DNA from: Prostheceraeus crozeri
Lineage: Eukaryota > Platyhelminthes > Polycladida > Euryleptidae
Reading direction: 5' to 3'
Length of the DNA: 64,000 nt
Assembly: GCA_907163375.1 (NCBI GenBank)
Contig: CAJQUW010000944.1
Coordinates: forward strand, 1 to 64,000
The translations under genes were made by a program, and so were the position numbers. Shown here piece after piece: positions 1-10,847 of the stretch. The notes beneath the pieces are model-generated. The model had not been told where the DNA came from and did no database searches. It saw only the letters and a list, made by a program, of their open reading frames with translations. How positions within the stretch are numbered: the stretch's first letter is position 1; the number at the start of each line of letters is the position of its first letter.

Positions 1-204
1 ATCATTGCAGTGTAGCATGGAGAAATCCTCTATCCACCTACGATCCAAATTGTGATTCATAGCATGCTCATCTAGATCCATTAGTCGATCAACTAAATCA
101 CCAGCGTTGATATTTTCACTGAGATTTGTTACAGTTTCTATAGCTTTGAACGAATATCCAAGGTCTCTTGCGACAACCCACGACGTTGGGATACTAGTCA
201 TCAT
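1..204 (-). CDS. Partial 5' coding exon, possible UBA-like domain, runs off the window
   Basis: An open frame on the minus strand starts with two consecutive ATG codons (204-199) and stays open for 68 codons to the window edge, so the 3' part is missing. The peptide begins MMTSIPTSWVVARDLGYS and continues with a leucine- and acid-rich stretch (NAGDLVDRLMDL). The pattern of a GYS-type turn followed by a helix with DLVDRL resembles the small three-helix UBA/CUE-type folds found near the N-terminus of N4BP1/ZC3H12-like and many ubiquitin-binding proteins. That is inference from pattern only. No stop, frameshift or transposon similarity is seen. A TATAAATAT string on the minus strand (231-239) lies only 27 bases from the ATG, which is too close for a normal promoter, so it may be chance. 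The exon could also begin upstream, with these Mets internal. Confidence 0.4.
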   Translation of the reverse strand, partial: MMTSIPTSWVVARDLGYSFKAIETVTNLSENINAGDLVDRLMDLDEHAMNHNLDRRWIEDFSMLHCND

Positions 205-430
205 TATGTATGTCATCAAACAACTATCTCATATTTATAGCATAGTTTGTCTACGTAAAAAGGAAAATCAATGTGACTGTCATCTTGATTACAATGGTTG
301 CAATAGTCACAATAGTCGCAATTGAGCAAACCCATTCAAAATCAAACAACGGACGTCTATCGGTACGTACCCAAGTACTCAGAACCAAGTCACACAAGCT
401 CGATCATAGTCGTTCCGAAACACAGTGTAC

Positions 431-590
431 TCAACCGAGTGTACCAAACACATGTACCTATCCAGTAAAACAGATGTCATACATGTTCCTATTCATAACA
501 CTGAATTATGCATGTACCTATCCATGTTCCTATTCATAACACTGAATTTTACATGTACCCATCCATGTACCTATCCCTCGCAAGTAGGGC
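431..590. repeat. Minisatellite-like cluster of CATGTACCTATCC units
   Basis: The motif CATGTACCTATCC or close variants (CATGTTCCTATTC, CATGTACCCATCC) recurs at least six times here. Two longer copies share the following text ATAACACTGAATT. The repeats lie in direct orientation and are imperfect. No coding function is suggested, although short frames run through them. Confidence 0.65.
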
Positions 591-659
591 ACAGTTTTCG
601 CTACTCTTATCGTATGGTATTTATTGGATTATTTCAGCTATTATTTTCTAATTTGTAGG

Positions 660-2040
660 AGAATGCATAGATATGTAGAGCACATTGATGAAATCTATTA
701 GGAATATTAATTGTTTTACACAATCAATTTTTTAAAATCAATGGCAACTGCGTTTAAGTACGTATTCAGAGCTAAAATGAGTAATAGTGGGTCGCTCAAG
801 AATTATATAATAACATAAAGGGGGGAGGGGTTGCCGAAATGATTATGGGTGGTAACGAGGAGGAAGAGGGGTTGAGGCAGCGATTGTGCAATCGCTCTTA
901 GACAGTGATTGCTTGTTCGCTGTTGATAGTTCAATGCGTCATAGGTTCAGTGCTTCGGTAATCAATTTTTATTGTTGGCATTCTATGTTTACAATTACGA
1001 TTCCCAAGATGATAGTGTCTTTCGATAAACTGTTATCATATTGAATCAATGTTTTTTTCCAATATCTTTATTACACTTTCAATTCCAATTGCTGTCTCGA
1101 CAAAATCACTTTTAACAATATGAAGTTTTCAATAGTTTCAAATTCATGGCCAGCTCGCGAATTCTCAACATAGTCTCTTATAAAACACAGTATTATTTTT
1201 GTGTAAGAAAATTCCAATGCCTTTTCAGTAAAGGTTACAAAAGACTGGAAGCCAACTCGGCATAACTCAAAATCTCGAAAAAGGCTATTGCGTGATTCTT
1301 GAACGACTCCTTACTTGTATTAGGTAGACATTCAAAAGCGAAGCTCTGTGTGTTATCCAACATCACAACTCCCTGTCCTACAGATAGAAAAAACGCATTT
1401 CAGAAAATTATAACATAATACATGTATGTACATTTGCAATGTATTGAAGTAATAATTCTTTGTTCCTTTTGTGTAGATGGCGCGTTACTGAATCACAATA
1501 ACTGAATGTAAAGTCTTGAGATGAAATACAAGTCAAAGCTTTTCACATGATAATCATAAAGCAAGAAAATATGTGATATATAGCCGGTACAAGTATTACA
1601 TCAAGCTACTGCAAATTGTATGTCAATTGTTGCATAAAGCTTTAGTGCATGACAACCGAGATTGAACACAAAAATAAACTTTTTAGAATAGTGTGACGAC
1701 AATTTTTATAGAAATGATAATTGCGATTTCAATCTCTCTAATCATTTATGAGATCTTTATCATGAGGAATGCAATATCCGTCAAGCATATAAATATTCTT
1801 ACAAATTTAGTCATTCTCCAGCTAATGTATGTTAAAAAAATATATACGGTCAAAATTCACATTAGCAGCCACGGTGAAATAAGCTCTCAACTATCCTGAA
1901 TGCATGCAAACATACAGGATGCAACGATAGCCTGCAAAGAGGAGTGTGAAATGTGAATACTCCACCGATCTTGAATAAAAATCGAAGAATCAAAATGAAA
2001 GCAATGGTGTTTCTTCCAGCTCAGTTTTCGAAGTAGCAAA
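660..2040. other. No recognisable gene (660-2040)
   Basis: AT-rich DNA without a long open frame or a repeat I can name. It could contain 3' untranslated sequence of the minus-strand Ly6-like gene at its right end (an AATAAG string on the minus strand lies near 2050) and intronic or intergenic DNA elsewhere. Confidence 0.4.
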
Positions 2041-2097
2041 TATCTTCACACATCTTATTACAATTCATCACTCAAAAGAAAATTTTGCAAGTGATTG

Positions 2098-2580
2098 CTA
2101 CACAAAACGATGAGCAAATGATTGACCGAAGATTGCACTTATAGACATATAAAAGCTCGACCAAGTTGCACTAAGTATGCAACCATCGCCAGTGCCAGTG
2201 TTACAAAAATTAGTTTGACAGCACTCTGTACATTTTCGTTGTGTATTCCAATATTGGACGTAATCACAGCCATTGCTACACGATGAAACACATCCTCGAT
2301 CGAAGGATTTGATGAGATTAAAATTGATAGTGTATTCGGTGCGACAATATTTCTGATCTGCCATGCAAGGTCTTCCATGAACTGATGATCTTAACCAACG
2401 GCAAGTGCTGTTTGGATTATAAGGTTTTCCTCTAACAACCAATGTCTCAGAACACTCATAGCAGGTGAGATTGCTTATACTGAAAGCTGGATTATTCGGT
2501 GCATAGATGCCAATGTACGGGCACTGATATTGATCAAATTGAAAGTAAAATATGAACAAACTTGCAATGGAGATCCGCAT
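2098..2580 (-). CDS. Ly6/uPAR (three-finger) domain secreted or GPI-anchored protein
   Basis: A 160-residue open frame on the minus strand. Residues 3-15 form a short hydrophobic run that could be a signal peptide. Residues 40-127 form a cysteine-rich domain with cysteines at 40, 43, 60, 72, 79, 97, 101, 105, 117, 120, 121 and 126. It opens with CYEC and closes with CCQTNFCN, the Cys-Cys-x4-Cys-Asn signature that ends Ly6/uPAR domains. In this family disulphides hold a three-finger fold used for extracellular binding. The last 25 residues are moderately hydrophobic and end at the stop, so a GPI anchor is possible but not certain. The reading frame may contain an undetected intron: AG dinucleotides preceded by pyrimidines lie before residues 20 and 34, so the N-terminal 35 residues are less secure than the domain. 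No transposon features. The ligand is unknown. Confidence 0.72.
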   Translation of the reverse strand: MRISIASLFIFYFQFDQYQCPYIGIYAPNNPAFSISNLTCYECSETLVVRGKPYNPNSTCRWLRSSVHGRPCMADQKYCRTEYTINFNLIKSFDRGCVSSCSNGCDYVQYWNTQRKCTECCQTNFCNTGTGDGCILSATWSSFYMSISAIFGQSFAHRFV

Positions 2581-2639
2581 GATTGCACAGAGAGAGAGAC
2601 TCAGAATTCATGAGATGATTAGTTCATGCTTCCTTTGAT

Positions 2640-3100
2640 AAGTGATGGAAAACGCATCTTCATTCGCCCAACCATTTGCCAATCAACCGACTAATGGAAT
2701 TGTTGGACTAAGTTTTTCGTTTGCAATGCATGGGTATAAAGATAGTCTCAATTCACGAAAGTTCCTAAGTATTCTCCAAATGTACTGTTCTCATTGATTT
2801 GCTGATTAATAATGAATCAACTGTTTGAAAAACTATTGATGTAATCGGGAACACATTCAATTTTAAAGCAGCTTCTGATTCCAATTTTGCAATTGTGATG
2901 TTTGTTTTAATGAAGAAATAGTCTTTAAACATTCAAACAAATTTCTATTGTTTATGTCCAATCACAAATCAATTAAAAACAGAAAATGACACCGTTTCCA
3001 TCTGTATTGTTAGGAAGGAAAACGTCGCAGAAATCTTGATAATACAAAATTTATTTAATTCGACCGGTTTCGAAAGGCGATAAAAAATTAAGCTCCCACT
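2640..3100. other. Intergenic stretch upstream of the Ly6-like gene
   Basis: No coding sequence seen. It should include the promoter of the minus-strand Ly6-like gene. A TTTATA string on the minus strand near 2728-2740 is the only TATA-like element noted, and it is weak evidence. At 3060-3075 is the text CGACCGGTTTCG, a short motif common near the ends of invertebrate mobile elements. Confidence 0.35.
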
Positions 3101-3104
3101 CTTC

Positions 3105-3543
3105 CTCAGGAAATTATGCTAAAGGATTGGCCATAGAATAGCCTGTTACATAAGCGGCTTGGGAAAAATTCAAACGAACAATGGAATCATAGAAAAGTGT
3201 CCTAGAAATGGAAGTTTACATGAATATTTTAGAGAACCTCACATAGAGCTGGGGGATTGAGGATCATTGATCGAGGATCGTTGGAGCGCATAGCCTACTG
3301 CACGTTATTTATGTCAAAAGGACCAGTAGGTCATTAGGTTACCCCGACTTATGATTCCTACGATCCCGAATCTATGATCCAAAGTCCACTAGCTGTCGTG
3401 AGGTTCTCCAAAATATTCATGTAAACTTTCATTCTATGACACTTTTCTATGATTCCATTGCTTGTCTGTTTTTTTACAAGCCACTTATGTAACGGACCTT
3501 TCTGTGGTCTATCCTTTTGTACAAATTCTTGAGGATGAGTGAA
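3105..3543. repeat. Imperfect foldback (long inverted repeat), about 440 bp
   Basis: The text at 3105-3290 reappears as its reverse complement at about 3355-3543. Both arms contain TGGAATCATAGAAAAGTGTC and GTTTACATGAATATTTT, with scattered mismatches and small gaps, leaving a loop of roughly 60 bp. The arms make a near hairpin element without coding capacity. No clean target-site duplication was found, so the ends are approximate. Confidence 0.7.
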
Positions 3544-3820
3544 TCCACAGAGTAAATATATTGCGTGGAGTAGCAATTCAGCATTACTTAGATCCCCAAT
3601 GTGTACAGTTTCGATTTAATGAAATGAACTCGTGTTGAGACGCAGTACCACATGTGAAATATGCAAATTTCTACACTTATGGAGAAATTTGAACGGATTT
3701 GACTGATCATGATAGCTAAACAGAAGGAACAACAGTATTTTGCAAATCCTCCATATCATGTCAGCTTGGAGAGGGTCAGATTAGCAATTCGATGGATTGC
3801 GATTGCTTTAATGCTCAGTC

Positions 3821-4431
3821 TCATTAACAAGAACATTTTCTTAAGCGTGATCATATCACAAACTTTACCTGCAACTGAAAGAGCAAGATATCATAATCAA
3901 AGACAACGATAACAATTAACTTTAAAAGATTACTATATATTATATTATATTGATAAATTAATAATTAATAATTAAACACATTATATTAATTAATATATAA
4001 CTATATTACTTCTACATTACTATTCAGATTCAAGAAGTGAAACACAAATTTAGTGAATCATAAAATTGTGCCAAAGAAAATTGAACTAAAAGCTTGAAAT
4101 TTCAGCCAAGAAGCACAATAAGATCTCATCTTTTCTATGAAGACTTGCATTATAATAAGGTTAATGAAATTTCCCTGATAATCATTTCAATTTCCACGTA
4201 TTTGAGATACCTGTTAGCTTTCATTCATTTTGATGTCCAACAAGTTTCAAACTACTTATATAATGGTTTCACGTCGATAGTATACAAACACAGGAATAAT
4301 TTGCAAAACTTTAGCTTCTTAAAAAGTGATCAAGTGTTTTTTCGACCGCAGGAACGTAATCTTCGCAGAAAACTGAATCTTTTGAAATAAAAATTTTCAC
4401 TGTACACCGACATTTTTTTTGAGTCGACACT
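3821..4431 (+). repeat. Dispersed repeat D, copy 1 (inverted partner at 16234-16761)
   Basis: About 600 bp that matches 16234-16761 in the opposite orientation with many substitutions. Landmarks shared by both include the terminal text GAGTCGACACT, the block CTGAATCTTTTGA, TTTCAGCCAAGAAGCAC and GTGATCATATCACAA. No protein is preserved. It is an old mobile-element family of unknown class. An AT-only stretch (3926-4005) inside this copy is absent from the other, consistent with a microsatellite expansion. Confidence 0.7.
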
Positions 4432-4439
4432 TTACTACT

Positions 4440-5470
4440 GAATAATATACTATCAAGATTTCTGCGACGTTTTCCTTTCAAACAATTGAAATCATTTCGC
4501 ATCGTCAACCGATCCGCTGCATCGAACTGTTTTTCTAAAACCGGTTCCATCTCAGCCTTTAATGCAGATGAATGCAATCCGCATACAATCCGCACACGCT
4601 TCCGTGTGGATAAGGGGTTACCAGTGCGGATAGGCAACTTTGGATTTTGCGGATTTTGAATGTCACGCATCATATTTTTGAATGTGACTTAGCATCTGTA
4701 TTAAGCTTTCCGAACTTAATGAAATAGCATGGACTTAGCTACAAATGGCTGAAATTGAGGTAAAATTGACTCTGCTCAATAACTAGAAAGTCAATGCAGT
4801 TTATTCAAAGCATGATTTCATCTTCAAAGATTGACGAATAACAAGATTCTACTACGACTAATTCAATACAATTTGTCCCTCTAATGCTTGGAATGAAGGC
4901 AGCGGGAGTTCGTTCAATTGTTCGACCGGGTTCGAAGATGGTTAAAAATGGTCAACACTGCTGCTATTCACAGCTTGCATTTAAGATAGATTACGCTGAC
5001 CTTGTGGCAGAATTTTTCTACTGCAGAGTCGCAGATGCTGATGCCATTTTGTGCATTTTGCGGATGCGGACGCATATCTGGAAAATTAAACTTTGTCGAC
5101 TTTGCGTTCATGTTCAACCATAGTCCGACCACAGGAAGTAAGTAACCAGTTAGTTACCCCAAGGTTCTTCAAAATCATCGGAAAAGTTGACTTACAATAT
5201 AACCACAACTTTAAATTATATTTCCTTAGTCAACAATTATCGTTATCAGTTCATCTATTCTAAACTTGGCATGATGGTTTTGCTCTGGGTAGCGTGTTAA
5301 TCTGCTTGGTCATAAACTTCATTTCTCAGCCTCATAATTCTGTCTTCGCACGCACTGAAATCAGCTGCAGTCTTACTCATGGAAGCACTTGTGCATCCTG
5401 AGATGGTGAGGAACTTACGTCGGCACGTCTTCACTATTCATTTCGTGTATGTCTCATGAAAAATGTGAGA
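4440..5470. other. No recognisable gene; cluster of GCGGAT/ATCCGC hexamers
   Basis: No supportable coding sequence. Two patches (4565-4665 and 5055-5075) contain repeated GCGGAT or its complement ATCCGC. Clusters of this hexamer are seen in some hAT-type non-autonomous elements, but no terminal repeats were found here, so the assignment is open. Confidence 0.3.
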
Positions 5471-5472
5471 TG

Positions 5473-5568
5473 ATGATAAAAGTAGAAACACGTCTTTCCC
5501 AAATCTTTCTTCTATTTTTTTCTTCTATTTTTATCTATTTGGGAAAGACGTGTTTCTACTTTTATCAT
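5473..5568. repeat. Perfect 32-bp inverted repeat (hairpin)
   Basis: Positions 5473-5504 and 5537-5568 are exact reverse complements (left arm begins ATGATAAAAGTAGAAACACG), separated by a 32-base pyrimidine-rich loop. It is a compact hairpin, possibly a tiny foldback element or an inverted duplication made during repair. No associated gene. Confidence 0.8.
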
Positions 5569-5569
5569 T

Positions 5570-8545
5570 AACCTATTGAATCGCTAGTCGAGCTGTTTTC
5601 CTGAAATTGAATAATGAAAAATGTGAGAGGAATTCTTAAGCAACGGATTGCAAAATAAGACAGATATCTGAAGATATACAGTTTTTTGCAAACACGTATA
5701 TGGAATATACTTAGACAATCACGAGTAACTTCTTAAGAAGATCCACTCATGGATCTGCGCAACTGAAGAGTAATCAATAATGATGCAATAGCATTCATGT
5801 TCAGGTACCCTTTTCTAAAAGTGACCTAACCTAATAAGCATATCAAAATCAAAGCTATTGATAGTAAGAATAATAGTGAAATTACAAAAAGTAGCAAACC
5901 TGTATTTGCTACTTTCCTATGCGAGTACAAAATGGCCAAAATGATATCTAATATTCATGACCAATTATATTATTTGCAATCATCACTCTTTGTTCAACCT
6001 CGTCAGAAAAGTGCTTAGGTTGGATGAGGGTTCGGGCAAGTAATCAATTTAATGAAAATCACATCAAATCGCTGAAACTTCAAATGATCTACATGTAATT
6101 TCTTTAAATCACTTATTTTTCCAAAAATCAATTCAAAAAATGAGTCATTCTTTATTACTTTTCAAACTGTGCGCAGTATTTTGAAGTCAACTGCAATAAC
6201 ATATATTCTGATTTGTAAAGGCGCTATGTCGGAATAAGGTTCAAATATTTCTTAATTTTCAATGAGAACTTTTTAAGCTACATTTGAAGACGCATTTTGT
6301 AAGACAGAGTGTGTTCGTGACTAAATAGAAATTTATTAGAAAGATAGTACACCATATATATTTCAAGAATGTCTGCGCGTGTATCATAAAAGCTTTTGGT
6401 GTTGAAGTGGATTAAATTAATGTCAAAGTATATACAATATCTGCATTTTTAAGAGATGTATTTTCATGTGTGCACCCATTAATCTCTATAGTAATGTTCC
6501 TTGTTCTATCAAGTGAGTCAATAATTTATTACTTCTGAATAAATTTGTCTTATGTTTCAATATAATCACGCAAAAATAAGAAGTTGAATTAATTATCAAA
6601 CTCAAACTCACCCGACATTAATTATTACTGTTATTATTTGAATTAGTGTACAGGGTATTATAACACTATTTCATCGCATGATTCATTAAAATTAACGCGT
6701 AGAGTTAATTATCATCTGCAGTGTGCCTTGTAAAGGAAAATATCATCTAATTCCCATTAGCATCATCAAGGATCACGTAATTCAGAAGATTGAAACGTTC
6801 TCGCATTGATCTTAGCCCTGGCATAAACTTCGTTTCCTGAGATGCCTCCATGCAACTGATTTACTTCATCACCACACGAACTTCAAACCATTAACTTCCA
6901 TTCTGTTGTGATTAACGGTGCCACTTGCACCTTAGTAAGTTTCATATCCTTACCAACCGCTTAAGACCATTGAGTTGCGGCAATCATCGTTTCCTGAGAC
7001 TGCTTCCGACTTTGCGAAAGACAATAGTTCAGCGTTCTCAAAATGAGAGTTTAGAGTGAGGCTGACAATTACTCACAACAGCTAGGTCATGCAGTTGCGA
7101 TTGTGAATAGCAGATAAAAATTGACTAACAATGTCGATAGATTAGCAAATGCATAACTTGTATAACAATATACTCGTATTTTAATTAGAATTAAGTTCCT
7201 TTCATAGGAAGTGAACAATTCACTTAAATGTAAGTGGTTCACAATTGATGCCATTAAAAATCATAGTTCGCATGTCTATATTGATTGTATGTATTCGTAC
7301 ATTTGTGCTCACAGAAAAATAGTAACAGTGATTAAAATCGTAATACTTATTACTTCCTTCGGAGTCTGTTTTGACAAACCAAACAAAAAAGCAAAAATTC
7401 CTCTGCTCAGAGATTATTAGGGAGATCGAGATAAATACTCATTATGTGCATGTATCACTTAAATAAAATCACTTAAATAATGCACGGATCACCATCCACT
7501 GCAAAGAGGATGAACAGCAAAGTATTCTAATACTTCTTGGGAACGCATAGAATATAGCTCATGTCCAATTATGTGCAAAGAAAAATATAATTAGAAACGT
7601 ATAACGATTATTTACACATAGAAAAAACTCAGTAGGTCTGAAACTGACTGATTGTTGTGTTCACTCGGGCGAAAACGAGAGGTTACTGTGAAAGTTTACT
7701 ACACAATAAAAACATACTTGTACTTGATAAAATAAATAAATACAAAAAGACACGGAGCCTATCAGCAAGATGACAGACTGTATACGTTTCGTTTCGGGTC
7801 ATTTGACGTCTTGGACGATCAACAGCCGGCGGACTCACGCCCAAAGGCGTCGCATATGTACACCTACCATGACTGACGCTCGTTGTGTGGAAATATTCGG
7901 ACACGGGAGATATTCGGCTTTAGAAACCTAAGCTTTTCTACTCCATCCTACTCGCATTTCATAGCATTTACGTAAATAGAAATTTAGGCGAATACTTTCA
8001 CGACAATCGTGGATACGAAAATGTCTAAGAAGATGAGGATAATAAGAACAAGCTATCTAATATTCTGAATATTGCTTCGGATGCTGCTACTTTTTTATTT
8101 TATAAATGTAGTTATTAAAAATTGAGTCTTAAGTTTTATATTGGTTTAATCAAAATAACAGTAGATGTGGAATTGGAGCAAAATTTCACCTTGCCTGCTT
8201 AAAGTTTACTCTATGAATAGCCGAGATCGCGATATCCGAGCAACACGGCAGCTAGTATTCTGGACAAGATTGGAGGGAAATTGACTTGGTCGACACCGAT
8301 ATCGACAGTCAGGTCAATGACTACAGTGAAAATTTCATGACTTTGACAGAAAACTCATCTGTCTCATCTAATGAAGGTAAGCAGGAATTCGAGTCTGAAT
8401 TGGATGAAACAAGAACTTTGAGAGACGAAATGTGTTCGCTGATGTATTGTGGTCTCATTAACGATCTCAATAGATGTCAATACAGCTTCTTGGATAATTT
8501 CTGCTTTTCGTTTTTATACTTAAGTTCTTTTTTATGCTATTCCGT
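5570..8545. other. Long stretch without recognisable genes (5570-8545)
   Basis: AT-rich DNA with only short frames of low complexity. The most gene-like segment is 8269-8375: an acidic open frame (it includes VDTDIDSQVNDYSENF) followed by a good 5' splice-site string, GAAG then GTAAGC. It might be an isolated exon or the N-terminal part of a decayed transposase, but there is no family match, so it is not called as a gene. Confidence 0.35.
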
Positions 8546-8548
8546 TCT

Positions 8549-8624
8549 AACTTATGCTATTCCGTTACGTCCGATATTCATATTTCTTTATATGAATATC
8601 CGACGTAACGGAATAGCATAAGTT
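8549..8624. repeat. Near-perfect 35-bp inverted repeat (hairpin)
   Basis: The left arm begins AACTTATGCTATTCCGTTAC at 8549 and the right arm ends with its complement at 8624. One base differs and the loop is very short. A partial third copy of the arm (TTATGCTATTCCGTT) lies immediately upstream at 8532-8546. It would form a strong DNA or RNA hairpin. Confidence 0.78.
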
Positions 8625-8629
8625 AATTT

Positions 8630-9500
8630 TAACAGATTCTCTTTAAGTCAAATATTTTCAAAATAATGATAGATAAGGTGGTACATTTCCCGTGTTCTGA
8701 AATTACATCAAAAATCATTTGTTGCTTTAGTTTATTTCAAAAGAAAATTTACAAGGCATGTAGATTTGAAATTGTCGTCTACGTATGTCGTATAAAGAAT
8801 TCATCATAGGCCTGTAACCATTTTCTGTTGTCTGAACCTGCACCTGAAGAAATCGGACCTCAGATTCGCGCACAGCCCTGATCAGCACTAGCGCGTATCG
8901 CCTTCAGGCGGTGGGTTAAAGTCGATTATCACCTAAAAAAGTTCTCCAGAAGAACTGATTGTATTTTCTGAACATGTTAAGACAGGTGGTTCAAAATGTA
9001 AATCTTTAAACAATTCATCGTGTCATTTTCGAAAAGAATCGAAAACATTCGAATATTGAATTTTCGAAGTATCATGGAAAAATTTCAAATGAGAATACTC
9101 CATGCAAATTGTTCGCACTTACAGACATTCTGGAGTATGTTAAGCCAGAAAATGACAATATTGTGAATACCTATCGAGTTATCGAGTTATTTAGAAGTCA
9201 TTTGAATTTCAATCTAAATAGCATAAATATGAGTATATTTTAGAATTCTTGAATGACGATTTCTTCTGCCGAATGTAATTCAATTTCTGACGATGTGGTG
9301 TATGCCCTCGTAAAGTGTCAACCTTTATCATTGCAGATTTTGCTCTTTATATTTGTTCACTGGTTACGTTTAGACGGCAATATGAATATACTTACTAGTA
9401 TTTTCCAAAGCTCATGTAGACTTTGATTAATAACAAAAAGTGTACATCTTTAATCTTATATATAATAATCTTTTTTTAGATATATATATAATCTTTCTAT
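8630..9500. other. No recognisable gene (8630-9500)
   Basis: AT-rich sequence, with a TA-rich microsatellite (9461-9499) just before the 5' end of the LINE that follows. No coding or repeat assignment. Confidence 0.35.
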
Positions 9501-10053
9501 ATTCTCATCATCTGTCGTGCGTGGTGGTTGTGTCTCGCTCTCATTCTTCGGGTGTGGTCATTTTGGTTTCTGCGCCGGTCTGAGTGGCCTATTTTGGTGC
9601 ATTTTTATATACATCGCTTCGTCTCGTCGCCGTGCGTCGTTCTGTGGTATCACCGTCGTTCAGCGCCCATCGGTTCTCCTGGAATTTCCCCATAACTTAT
9701 TCTTGGTAGTAGAATAGTGATTCTCGCTCACATTGTGTCTTCGTGAGGTCGGCAATTGCGAACAGCGGAATTCCATCCAGGAATCACGTGACTAATTCTT
9801 CTTTCTACACGCGCGTTCTCGTGAAGTCTGAGACTGACAGGCACCATTCATCAAGACTTGTAACGCTGGTATTGTCAGGCGTATTCACTGTCAGCTGATC
9901 GATTGACAGTGGTGAAAGAGTCCTCGCCGACGAACCTTGAAATATCGATTTTTGCGAGCACGTGACTAGTGCGTCTGGATACGTCACTGTTCTTGTCTCA
10001 AGCACAGATCCGTGTATCTGTGTAAAACCAACACGTGCGTCTGAACAGCCACA

Positions 10054-10806
10054 GTGATGTCTGCAGCTGCTGAAAACAGACGGAAAACTCGAAGTAATTC
10101 AGTAGAGAATGCTTCTGTTGTGACTAAAAAGGAAATGAAACAACTGCTTGACGTAATGAAAGAAGAAATTATTCATTCTTTTCAATCTGAAATAAAGACA
10201 ATTACTGATAAACTGTCATCACTTACCTCGAGACTTGACTCTTTTGAATCGACGTTGTCTAAAATGAGCACGAGACAAAAGGCTTATGATGAAGAACTTG
10301 TTCGCTTGAATCAAGAGATAGGTTCTTTGCAGTGTGACATGCCAGAGCTCATCCTAAATGAATTGCAGGAGAGAGTCAAACGAAACAAAAATCTGATCAT
10401 TAATGGGTTATGCGAAACGAGCGAGGGAGACGTCGAGGAACGCAAGTTGCATGACGAGTCTGAAGTTGAGAAGCTGCTTGAGACATTGAGTGAGAATAAA
10501 ATAAGATTTCGAAGCATCCAAAGGATTGGGAAAATCAGACCGAACAGAGGCCGAGCATTGAAAGTTGTCCTTGAGTCGGAACCCGATCGCAATGCAGTTC
10601 TTCGTGCCTCGAGGCGTCTAGCTCGTGTTGAAAGATACAAGAATGTATTCATTCATCCCGATAGAACCCCTCAGCAGCAATCACAGTTCAAGCAACTACA
10701 GGAAGAATTGAATGCGAGAAGGACTCGTGGAGAACGGGTTGTGATTTACAGGAACAAGATTGTTCAAAAGTCTAATGTGAATAATCAAGGGCAGGTTTTT
10801 CATTAA
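10054..10806 (+). CDS. LINE ORF1 protein: coiled coil plus RRM-like nucleic-acid binding domain
   Basis: A 250-residue protein. Residues about 24-100 form a heptad-rich coiled coil (leucines and methionines spaced through KEMKQLLDVMKEEI and onward), used in LINE ORF1 proteins to trimerise. Residues about 108-205 look like the RRM-type domain of L1/CR1 ORF1 proteins: RNKNLIINGL at 110-119, then a helix with charged residues, and IRFRSIQRIGKIRPNRGRAL leading into a second strand. The protein would coat the element RNA and act as a nucleic-acid chaperone. The start ATG at 10054 opens the frame and follows the leader. ORF2 starts 41 bases after the stop, so ORF2 needs re-initiation or another internal mechanism. 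Highly basic C-terminus. Confidence 0.82.
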   Translation: MMSAAAENRRKTRSNSVENASVVTKKEMKQLLDVMKEEIIHSFQSEIKTITDKLSSLTSRLDSFESTLSKMSTRQKAYDEELVRLNQEIGSLQCDMPELILNELQERVKRNKNLIINGLCETSEGDVEERKLHDESEVEKLLETLSENKIRFRSIQRIGKIRPNRGRALKVVLESEPDRNAVLRASRRLARVERYKNVFIHPDRTPQQQSQFKQLQEELNARRTRGERVVIYRNKIVQKSNVNNQGQVFH

Positions 10807-10847
10807 ACGTTTTACCCGATAAGAATCTGACTGCTAGGCCTACAAGT

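Noticed and set aside
231..239. TATA box for the edge exon
   Set aside because: It is only 27 bases from the ATG, which would leave no leader, and such strings are frequent in AT-rich DNA.
4311..4673. Minus-strand open frame of 120 codons
   Set aside because: It crosses the border of dispersed repeat D and has no domain; likely chance.
8269..8375. Acidic open frame ending at a good 5' splice-site string
   Set aside because: No upstream acceptor or partner exon could be shown and no family is recognised; noted only in the description of that stretch.
10311..10652. Minus-strand open frame of 113 codons
   Set aside because: It is the antisense of LINE ORF1 and has no independent support.
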